In this document: one piece after another, positions 1 to 4,877 of the stretch
Numbering within the stretch: the stretch's first letter is position 1
How the letters are laid out: every line of letters begins with the position of its first letter
The notes under the pieces: model-generated
The model's database searches: none
Told to the model about the DNA's origin: nothing
The model's input: the letters and a program-made list of their open reading frames with translations, nothing else
Made by a program: the position numbers and the translations under genes
Assembly: GCA_947369305.1 (NCBI GenBank)
Contig: CANBLA010000030.1
Span: 1 to 9,640, forward strand
Direction: 5' to 3'
Length of the DNA stretch: 9,640 bases
DNA from: an uncultured Clostridia bacterium
Lineage (GTDB): Bacteria; Bacillota_A; Clostridia; TANB77; CAG-508

Positions 1-2
1 CA

Positions 3-422
3 ATACGTCCGGCTTATTCAAAAACAGTTCAGTTGGTACACTCCCCGCCCGGTGACAACATTGGTCTTCTTTTAAGAGGTATTGACAGAAAAGATATCGA
101 AAGAGGTCAAGTTATTGCAAAACCAGGAACAATCAATCCTCATACAAAATTCAAATCAGAAGTTTACATCTTGAAAAAAGAAGAAGGTGGAAGACATACT
201 CCATTCTTCAATGGATATAGACCACAATTCTATTTCAGAACAACAGACGTTACAGGTGTTATTGAATTACCTGCAGGAACAGAAATGGTTATGCCAGGTG
301 AAAACATTGCTATGACAATCGAATTAATCACACCAATCGCAATCGAAAAAGGACTAAGATTCGCTATCCGTGAAGGTGGTAGAACAGTAGGTTCTGGTGT
401 TGTTTCTGATATTGTTGAGTAA
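3..422 (+). CDS. tuf: Elongation factor Tu, C-terminal part (5' truncated)
   Basis: This is the end of EF-Tu, the GTPase that delivers aminoacyl-tRNA to the ribosome. From base 51 the translation (123 residues) matches the second half of domain 2 and all of domain 3. It starts at [13 protein letters not shown] and continues through [41 protein letters not shown] and the terminal [12 protein letters not shown]. The GTPase domain lies outside the window. The frame stays open back to base 3, but codons before base 51 read [16 protein letters not shown], whereas EF-Tu has a conserved segment like VEMFRKLLDEA just before GDN. I therefore see the first ~50 bases as not belonging to tuf. A TTG at 33 is only an open-frame start, not a real one. 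The stop TAA at 420 is followed by a terminator. Identification of the part from 51 on is essentially certain. Confidence 0.95.
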   Translation: MRPAYSKTVQLVHSPPGDNIGLLLRGIDRKDIERGQVIAKPGTINPHTKFKSEVYILKKEEGGRHTPFFNGYRPQFYFRTTDVTGVIELPAGTEMVMPGENIAMTIELITPIAIEKGLRFAIREGGRTVGSGVVSDIVE

Positions 423-441
423 TAGATAATTTAAATATAAC

Positions 442-469
442 AAAAAACGACTCTTGTGAGTCGTTTTTT
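442..469 (+). terminator. Intrinsic terminator after tuf, probably bidirectional
   Basis: A perfect 12-bp inverted repeat (AAAAAACGACTC / GAGTCGTTTTTT) surrounds a TTGT loop. It gives a GC-containing stem with a run of six T on the plus strand and, by symmetry, six T on the minus strand. It lies 20 bases after the tuf stop and 22 bases beyond the stop of the convergent minus-strand gene, so it can end both transcripts. Confidence 0.9.
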
Positions 470-490
470 GTGGTCTGGAGAAATACTTCT

Positions 491-516
491 TTATGGTGGT
501 AATACTACCACCATAA
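491..516. repeat. Perfect 11-bp inverted repeat over a stop codon
   Basis: TTATGGTGGTA and its exact complement are separated by four bases (ATAC). The repeat covers the last codons and the TAA of the minus-strand gene, encoding MVVVLPP. No T-run follows directly on either strand, so it is not a classical terminator. In the mRNA it would form a 3'-end stem that could slow exonucleases or add to the terminator 22 bases further on. Confidence 0.7.
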
Positions 517-841
517 TCCAAGATTCTTTGGAGTATATTCCTGTTATTGTATGAAGAACATAACTATGCCCAGATTTAATAGTTGTTGTTTCGCTGGTGT
601 ACTGATTACACAAATAGACAGTGGCTTTATCACTCGTAATCTCTATTGGATGTTTAAGAGCAACTGTTTCTGAATCAAAGGCATAACCTTTGGTTACTAC
701 ACCGTCTGAGTCAGTAATTGTATAATTTCCAGAAGTATTTAGTGTATCCGTAATTGCCATCATTGCAAGTAATGAAATGCATAGAACGGATAACATAATA
801 AGTCCAACATTTTTTAAAAGTTCTTTTTTTTGTTTTTTCAT
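491..841 (-). CDS. Small membrane-anchored protein of unknown function
   Basis: This is a 116-residue protein that I do not recognise. The start chosen is the ATG at 841-839 (MKKQKKELLKNVG). It is preceded by AGAGG about 8 bases upstream, whereas an in-frame ATG ten codons further upstream has no comparable site. Residues 1-10 are strongly basic, and residues 12-30 are a hydrophobic stretch (VGLIMLSVLCISLLAMMAI) fitting a signal anchor or an uncleaved signal peptide. A 'LSVLC' sequence inside it resembles a lipobox only loosely. Residues 35-116 are rich in Thr, Ser, Val and Tyr and look beta-rich, consistent with a small extracytoplasmic domain ending in VVVLPP. A promoter-like TTGACA lies upstream on the same strand, and the post-tuf terminator lies downstream. 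The gene is convergent with tuf and divergent from plsX. Coding status rests on the signal-like N-terminus, the ribosome site and the promoter. A role at the cell surface is inference. Confidence 0.6.
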   Translation of the reverse strand: MKKQKKELLKNVGLIMLSVLCISLLAMMAITDTLNTSGNYTITDSDGVVTKGYAFDSETVALKHPIEITSDKATVYLCNQYTSETTTIKSGHSYVLHTITGIYSKESWIMVVVLPP

Positions 842-929
842 AATAATCAACCTCTTATAAATTAAATTCAAGGTTAACGAGTTTCAAAATCTACCCCAGA
901 CCAAAGTAGATATGTTTGTGCAAAATACA

Positions 930-957
930 CACATATATATTTACATAAAATTGTCAA
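930..957 (-). promoter_or_regulatory. Candidate promoter for the minus-strand small gene
   Basis: On the minus strand, TTGACA (957-952) is followed after 16 bp by TATGTG (935-930). The -35 is perfect and the -10 is mediocre. It would give a 5' leader of roughly 80 bases before the ATG at 841. Confidence 0.45.
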
Positions 958-1011
958 GAGAGTGAGAATGGCATATATTATTAGATTTTTCACAAAATCA
1001 AAAAAAAACAC

Positions 1012-1039
1012 TTGATTTTTTCATAATTTATAATAAAAT
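1012..1039 (+). promoter_or_regulatory. Candidate plsX promoter with flanking repeats
   Basis: TTGATT (1012-1017) and TAAAAT (1034-1039) are separated by 16 bp. Transcription would start near 1046, beyond the ATG at 1044, which supports the later start at 1092. The -35 lies within the right arm of an 8-bp inverted repeat, AAAATCAA (994-1001) and TTGATTTT (1012-1019). A GATTTTTCA-like word also recurs at 984 and 1014. These may form an operator. Confidence 0.5.
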
Positions 1040-1091
1040 AGTAATGTCTAAACAAAACACTAATAAAATAATCTTGGGAGGAACAAAAGAC

Positions 1092-2111
1092 ATGAAAATC
1101 ATTTTAGATGCAATGGGTGGTGATAACGCTCCAGATGCCAATATAAAGGGAGCTGTTCAAGCAGCAAAGGAAATTGAAGCTGATATTATTTTGACAGGTG
1201 ACGAAAATGTCATTAACCAAAAAGTGAAGAAATTTTATGGAAAAGAGAAGATAAGTGAAGTTTCAAATAAAATTATCATTCGTCATACGACGGAAAAAAT
1301 TGAAATGGAAGACATTCCAACGCAAGCTATTCGAGGAAAGAAAGATTCTTCGATGGTTGTTGGATTTAATATGCTAAAAAATGGAGAAGGGGATGTATTT
1401 ATTTCTGCAGGAAATTCAGGTGCTCTTTTGACAGGTGCAACGTTATTGGTTGGACGCATTAAAGGTATTGATAGACCTGCAATTGCTCCAATCTTGCCAG
1501 CACATCATGGAAAATTTTTGCTAATGGATGCAGGAGCCAATACAAATTGTAAACCACTTAATTTAATACAATTTGCACAAATGTCAAATATTTATTTAAA
1601 AAATACTTTAGGTTTAGAAAATCCACGTATTGGCTTGCTTAATATTGGTACAGAAGAAACTAAGGGTAATGATTTGATGAAAGAAACCTATACCTTATTA
1701 AAAGAAAATGCTGAAAATTACAACTTAAATTTCATTGGAAATGTAGAAGGAAGAGATTGTTTTTCTGGTGAAGTAGATAGCGTTATAACAGATGGGTTCA
1801 CAGGAAATGTTTTTTTGAAGACTGTAGAAGGTGTTGGAAAATTAGTAAAGGTAAGTTTAACAGAAAGTCTAACTAAAAATATACTAAGAACAATTGCAAC
1901 AGTTCCATGCTTACCTGCTATTAACCAATTTAAGAAAATGACAGATTACAAAGAATATGGTGGAGCCTTATTTTTAGGAGTTAAAAAACCAGTTGTAAAA
2001 GCACATGGAAGTAGTGATGAATATTTATTTTATACAACGTTAAAACAGGCAGAAAATTTTGTAAAAAGTAAAGTTGTCGAAAAAATGATGGAGGAATTCC
2101 AAAAAAAATGA
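1092..2111 (+). CDS. plsX: Phosphate acyltransferase PlsX
   Basis: PlsX is a peripheral membrane enzyme that converts acyl-ACP and inorganic phosphate to acyl-phosphate, the acyl donor used by PlsY in the first step of phospholipid synthesis. The 339-residue product has the normal family length. It begins with the hallmark MKIILDAMGGDNAPD. Other family signatures seen in order are HTTEKIEMEDIPTQAIR, ISAGNSGALLTGATL, MDAGANTNCKP, LLNIGTEETKGND, NVEGRD, DGFTGNVFLK and EYGGALFLGVKKPVVKAHGSSD. An ATG at 1044 would add 16 non-conserved residues, but it lacks a ribosome site and lies before the likely transcription start. The ATG at 1092 has GGGAGG at a proper distance and begins the conserved sequence. 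acpP follows after 85 bases with no terminator between, so read-through into acpP is likely. The usual upstream neighbours (rpmF, yceD, fapR) are absent here, and tuf lies upstream instead. Confidence 0.97.
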   Translation: MKIILDAMGGDNAPDANIKGAVQAAKEIEADIILTGDENVINQKVKKFYGKEKISEVSNKIIIRHTTEKIEMEDIPTQAIRGKKDSSMVVGFNMLKNGEGDVFISAGNSGALLTGATLLVGRIKGIDRPAIAPILPAHHGKFLLMDAGANTNCKPLNLIQFAQMSNIYLKNTLGLENPRIGLLNIGTEETKGNDLMKETYTLLKENAENYNLNFIGNVEGRDCFSGEVDSVITDGFTGNVFLKTVEGVGKLVKVSLTESLTKNILRTIATVPCLPAINQFKKMTDYKEYGGALFLGVKKPVVKAHGSSDEYLFYTTLKQAENFVKSKVVEKMMEEFQKK

Positions 2112-2120
2112 AATAAGTAC

Positions 2121-2149
2121 TTGACATTTGTGAAAACATATAATAAAAC
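2121..2149 (+). promoter_or_regulatory. Candidate acpP promoter
   Basis: A perfect TTGACA (2121-2126) begins ten bases after the plsX stop. At 17 bp spacing the -10 would be TAAAAC (2144-2149). A perfect TATAAT sits at 2139-2144, but only 12 bp from the -35, too close for standard use. An extra acpP promoter fits the high level of ACP that cells need. Confidence 0.6.
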
Positions 2150-2196
2150 TAGATTATAAAATTGAAATTAATTAAAAATAAAAAGGAGGATAAAAA

Positions 2197-2436
2197 ATGA
2201 GCAGTGAGGAAGTTTTTGAAAAAGTAAAAGCTATCATTGTTGAACAATTAGGAGTAACAGATAGTGCAGTAACAATGGAAGCATCTTTTATTGATGATTT
2301 AGGAGCAGATTCTTTAGATATCGTTGAATTGGTTATGGCTTTAGAAGAAGAATTTGATATTGAAATCCCTGATACAGATGCAGAAAAAGTTGTAGCTGTA
2401 AGTGATGTTGTTGAATACATCAAGGAAAATGTTTAA
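2197..2436 (+). CDS. acpP: Acyl carrier protein
   Basis: ACP carries growing fatty acyl chains as thioesters on a 4'-phosphopantetheine arm, and it supplies acyl chains to PlsX, encoded just upstream. The 79-residue product is acidic and has the usual length. The attachment motif [10 protein letters not shown] places the modified serine at residue 39. It is followed by the typical helix II sequence ([14 protein letters not shown]) and the C-terminal [12 protein letters not shown]. The start at 2197 has a strong GGAGGA (2185-2190) seven bases from the ATG. The gene has its own promoter and ends before a clear terminator, so it can be made alone or from plsX read-through. In many Bacillota acpP is followed by rnc or is surrounded by fab genes, and neither is seen here. 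Confidence 0.97.
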   Translation: MSSEEVFEKVKAIIVEQLGVTDSAVTMEASFIDDLGADSLDIVELVMALEEEFDIEIPDTDAEKVVAVSDVVEYIKENV

Positions 2437-2461
2437 TCTAAATAGCAAGATAGAAAAAATT

Positions 2462-2483
2462 GACCGTTATAACGGTCTTTTTT
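2462..2483 (+). terminator. Intrinsic terminator after acpP
   Basis: The perfect palindrome GACCGTTATAACGGTC (2462-2477) is followed by six T and preceded by an A-rich run. It lies 26 bases after the acpP stop. It separates the lipid genes from the next transcription unit. Confidence 0.9.
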
Positions 2484-2504
2484 ATTCTTGAAAAGCGGGC
2501 GTTA

Positions 2505-2533
2505 TTGACATTTTATGTGAAGTATGATACAAT
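2505..2533 (+). promoter_or_regulatory. Strong promoter for the HTH/coiled-coil gene pair
   Basis: TTGACA (2505-2510) and TACAAT (2528-2533) are separated by exactly 17 bp, and TG at 2525-2526 gives an extended -10. This is the closest to consensus in the window. Transcription would start near 2540, leaving about 50 bases of leader before the ATG at 2591. Confidence 0.75.
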
Positions 2534-2590
2534 AAAGATATATCTTATAAAAAAACGTGATGAAATTTCACCAAAAAGGAGGACATTTTA

Positions 2591-2938
2591 ATGAGAGGAA
2601 AATCAGAACGAGTAAATCGGCTGATAAAAGAGTATATGTCAGATAGGCAAGAAGGTATGTCGAATGAGAAGATTGCCCGGAAGCATGGCGTATCAACGGT
2701 AACGCTATATAAGTATTTGCAAACAATTGCAGATGCAAATGGTGTTTCCAGAGAGGAATTGCTATATGAACCCCATAAGCCTTATATTCTATTGAAGAAA
2801 AAAGAATCATGTAAAAAGGAACCAATTAATCCGAAGGAAGTAAAAGAAGAGTTTGATAAGGTATTGGAAACGATTTCTGGTATTATTGAAAAAATTAGCA
2901 AATGGGAAAAACAGGAGGAACAAAATGAGAACAATTGA
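2591..2938 (+). CDS. Small helix-turn-helix protein of unknown function
   Basis: This 115-residue protein is not assignable to a named family by eye. Residues 22-47 form a likely helix-turn-helix: helix SNEKIARKHG, turn at V34-S35, then recognition-type helix TVTLYKYLQTIA. The arrangement resembles the HTH of resolvase tails, phage terminase small subunits and sigma-like regulators. Residues 66-82 are lysine-rich, and 83-112 are a charged amphipathic helix that could dimerise or contact the partner. The ATG at 2591 has an excellent AAAGGAGG (2575-2582) eight bases upstream. Its 3' end overlaps the next gene by 14 bases, which suggests translational coupling and a shared process. DNA binding, perhaps with autoregulation, is inference. 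There is no terminase, portal or integrase nearby, so a phage origin is not supported. Confidence 0.85.
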   Translation: MRGKSERVNRLIKEYMSDRQEGMSNEKIARKHGVSTVTLYKYLQTIADANGVSREELLYEPHKPYILLKKKESCKKEPINPKEVKEEFDKVLETISGIIEKISKWEKQEEQNENN

Positions 2939-3788
2939 TGACAAATTGCTAAAAAACAATTTAAAAAAAGGTTGGACCATAGAAGATTTTTGCCGGCATT
3001 GCCAAATGCCTGCGGAAGAATTTATGAGCCAATTAGAAAGAAACTTTTCAAAAAAATTTTATGATTGCGTGTTAAGAGAGTTGAAAAGAAATGAAAAAGC
3101 TCGGAAAAGAAACGAAAAAAGTAAATCAACTGGATTACAGCAAAAACAAATTGAGATTTTCAAATCGGCGAAAAAGGCAGAGATTTCAACATTAAATGAA
3201 TTATTAGACAAAGAACAAGAGCTTAAAAGTAGGCTAATAACAATGGAAAAAAACTGCAAAACTCTCATAGAAAAGCGAAATGTTTGTGGCGGAAAACTAT
3301 CTGAAGAAAAACTTTTTTTTGAAAGAATTTATCAGCAGATACTATCAAGAGGAAAAGCGGTAGAGAATTTAATGAAAGAGATTGAGGAGCTTGATAAAGA
3401 ATTGACTGCTGAAAAAACTTTGAAAGCTGAACTGAACAAAGAATTAAAAAATGTTCAGAATCAAATCAAAGTTTTAAGAGAAGTTTCTATTCATTGCTTT
3501 GAAGACGGAAGAGTGGAGATGGAGGATGTAGAAACTTTGGATTGGTCTCAAAAGTTTCATGATTTGACTTCGGAGTCTGAGGATGAATCAATAAACAAAG
3601 ATAGTCGATTTATGCAGGTTCGGGAATTGGCTGAAGATTTGTCAGTAAAGCAGGTCAAACAGCTTGCTAAGATTTTAACATTGATAGAAATGTTAGAACA
3701 GCAAGGGCAAAAGTTTATTGTTGAATTTGACAAGGAAAGCCATGTTGCTGCGCTATTAGAATTAGTTGATTTTAAGGTTGTTCATTAA
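2925..3788 (+). CDS. Coiled-coil protein with HTH-like N-terminus, unknown function
   Basis: This 287-residue protein is not recognised. The frame is open upstream to 2853, but the ATG at 2925 has AGGAGG nine bases upstream inside the preceding gene, so it is the preferred start. Residues 16-42 (GWTIEDFCRHCQMPAEEFMSQ...) have a helix-turn-helix-like pattern. Residues 51-66 are very basic, with a near-tandem KRNEKAR/KRNEKSK. Residues 82-136 and 143-188 are heptad-like and rich in Leu, Glu and Lys, probably two coiled-coil segments joined by a short break. Residues 189-225 are acidic. The C-terminus (229-287) is predicted helical (ELAEDLSVKQVKQLAKILTL). There is no signal peptide or membrane segment, so it is cytoplasmic. 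It shares a promoter with the upstream HTH gene and ends at a terminator. A structural or nucleoid-binding partner of that protein is one possible reading, without direct evidence. Confidence 0.85.
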   Translation: MRTIDDKLLKNNLKKGWTIEDFCRHCQMPAEEFMSQLERNFSKKFYDCVLRELKRNEKARKRNEKSKSTGLQQKQIEIFKSAKKAEISTLNELLDKEQELKSRLITMEKNCKTLIEKRNVCGGKLSEEKLFFERIYQQILSRGKAVENLMKEIEELDKELTAEKTLKAELNKELKNVQNQIKVLREVSIHCFEDGRVEMEDVETLDWSQKFHDLTSESEDESINKDSRFMQVRELAEDLSVKQVKQLAKILTLIEMLEQQGQKFIVEFDKESHVAALLELVDFKVVH

Positions 3789-3792
3789 AATG

Positions 3793-3829
3793 TATGAAAA
3801 GAGGTTGCTTGCAATCTCTTTTTTCATAT
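3793..3829 (+). terminator. Intrinsic terminator after the coiled-coil gene
   Basis: The stem AAGAGGTTG (3799-3807) pairs with CAATCTCTT (3812-3820) around a CTTG loop, with one G-U pair. Outer TATGAAA/TTTCATA bases can extend it, with a small bulge. Eight consecutive T-strand positions (3817 and 3819-3824 region) make the tract. Confidence 0.8.
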
Positions 3830-3840
3830 ATTTTAAAAAT

Positions 3841-3869
3841 TTGACTTTTTATATTAAATATAGTAAAAT
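3841..3869 (+). promoter_or_regulatory. Promoter for the 231-residue unknown gene
   Basis: TTGACT (3841-3846) and TAAAAT (3864-3869) are separated by 17 bp. Transcription would start near 3876 and give a leader of about 95 bases before the ATG at 3970, long enough to contain the hairpin at 3904-3930. Confidence 0.65.
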
Positions 3870-3903
3870 AAAAGTGTTTGAAATAGAAAAAAACCAAACT
3901 AAA

Positions 3904-3930
3904 AAAGTAAAGGAGGGTAAATTTTACTTT
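3904..3930 (+). promoter_or_regulatory. Leader hairpin with an orphan Shine-Dalgarno in its loop
   Basis: AAAGTAAA (3904-3911) pairs perfectly with TTTACTTT (3923-3930), leaving GGAGGG in an 11-base loop. No useful start codon follows this ribosome site at normal distance: a TTG at 3929-3931 is followed at once by TAA, and an ATT reading gives five codons. The real gene starts 40 bases further on with a weaker AAGGAAG site. It could be a stand-by ribosome site, a regulatory leader or a relic. Confidence 0.4.
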
Positions 3931-3969
3931 GTAACTAAGTGACTGTAATTTTATGGAAAGGAAGAGCTT

Positions 3970-4665
3970 ATGGATAAATTTAATGATATGGGAAAGATAG
4001 TTGAGGAACTTAGAAGAATTCGGCAGCAGGAAGAGTATTGGCGGTTAAATAATAGAATTAGCGAATTGGAAGAGCTTTTGGACGTAAATAAATTTTTGGA
4101 AATCTTGCGGAAATATTCATCTCAGACTTATACCAAAATGACCAAGAAAGAAATAGCATTTCTATTGATGCACTTTGCTGATAAGAGACGAGAGAGAGAA
4201 ATTGAAGAAATGGCAATTGAAAAAATGAAATCGCCATTTGAAATCGGCTTAGAATATTTTTGTGGATTGTGTATAGGTGCCTTGTGGGATAAAGAAAAAA
4301 AGAACCGCATAGCATTAGCTGAATTGGTAGGCGAGAATACTTTTGTAGATTTTAATCTTAGGTCGATGGATTTTTTTACATTAATAATGGAGCATAATAG
4401 CAAAGTGTGTGAAAATCCATTTTATATCTATAATGGAAAAAAAGTAAATGAAGAGATACGTGCTTATGTGTTAACATTATCTGATAAAAAAGAGTTAAAG
4501 GAGATGTGGGAAAAATTTATTAGAAATAAGTCCTTTGATGCTTCACCATATCTATATTTTAAGTGGCAAAGAGTAGAAGAGGAAATAGAAATGCAAATGA
4601 AGATATCTCAGATGCGACAGATTTGTCTTGAGATGGAAGAAGAGGTGAGATTACAGAGAAAATAA
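3970..4665 (+). CDS. Charged helical protein of unknown function
   Basis: This 231-residue protein is not recognised. The ATG at 3970 has AAAGGAAG about 6 bases upstream, and an in-frame TAA at 3946 rules out a longer form. An alternative ATG at codon 7 lacks a better site. Residues 1-39 are an acidic/basic heptad-like helix (IVEELRRIRQQEEYW...). Residues 56-87 contain KMTKKEIAFLLMHFADKRREREIEEM. Residues 88-105 are the most hydrophobic stretch (FEIGLEYFCGLCIGALW) but are short for a membrane span. Residues 155-185 are mixed, and 196-230 are again a charged helix. No signal peptide and no catalytic motif are visible. It has its own promoter and terminator, so it is a separate unit from the HTH/coiled-coil pair just upstream, though codon use and base composition look alike. 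Any functional link between the units is inference from position only. Confidence 0.85.
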   Translation: MDKFNDMGKIVEELRRIRQQEEYWRLNNRISELEELLDVNKFLEILRKYSSQTYTKMTKKEIAFLLMHFADKRREREIEEMAIEKMKSPFEIGLEYFCGLCIGALWDKEKKNRIALAELVGENTFVDFNLRSMDFFTLIMEHNSKVCENPFYIYNGKKVNEEIRAYVLTLSDKKELKEMWEKFIRNKSFDASPYLYFKWQRVEEEIEMQMKISQMRQICLEMEEEVRLQRK

Positions 4666-4705
4666 ACGATAAATAAAGAGGCTAATAAAAAGTAAAATTT
4701 AAGAA

Positions 4706-4746
4706 GGAGAAGCACTAATTTAAAAATAAAATTAGTGTTTCTCTTA
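4706..4746 (+). terminator. Long hairpin, probable terminator after the 231-residue gene
   Basis: GAGAAGCACTAATTT (4707-4721) pairs with AAATTAGTGTTTCTC (4729-4743), 15 bp with a single G-U pair and a 7-base A-rich loop. The following TTATT is a weak T tract, so termination may be incomplete. It lies before the aspS promoter, so it most likely closes the upstream gene rather than controlling aspS. Confidence 0.65.
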
Positions 4747-4795
4747 TTAATGATAGATACTTTCCAATATTTCTAAAATATTTTTATAGAAACAA

Positions 4796-4824
4796 TTGAA
4801 AAATCCAAAATAATATTATATAAT
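4796..4824 (+). promoter_or_regulatory. aspS promoter
   Basis: TTGAAA (4796-4801) and a perfect TATAAT (4819-4824) are separated by 17 bp. The leader before the ATG at 4878 is about 45 bases. That is too short for a T-box, and none of the T-box signature is seen. Confidence 0.7.
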
Positions 4825-4877
4825 AAAGCCAAAATTTTGAAAAATAAATTTTCAGAATTATAGTGGGGAGTATTTAA

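Noticed and set aside
1044..1091. Longer plsX start at the ATG at 1044
   Set aside because: It adds 16 non-conserved residues, has no ribosome site and lies before the likely transcription start. The ATG at 1092 has GGGAGG and begins the family signature.
2853..2924. Upstream extension of the coiled-coil gene
   Set aside because: It would overlap the HTH gene by more than 80 bases with no ribosome site, while the ATG at 2925 has AGGAGG at good distance.
3953..4000. Short out-of-frame ORF (ATG at 3953, 15 codons) as a leader peptide
   Set aside because: No ribosome site sits before it, and the orphan GGAGGG at 3912-3917 is over 35 bases away.
2591..4665. Prophage or insertion sequence
   Set aside because: HTH proteins hint at phage, but there is no integrase, transposase, terminase, structural gene, terminal repeat or target duplication that I could see.
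4666..4877. T-box or riboswitch before aspS
   Set aside because: The hairpin at 4707-4743 precedes the promoter at 4796-4824, the leader is about 45 bases, and no T-box sequence is present.
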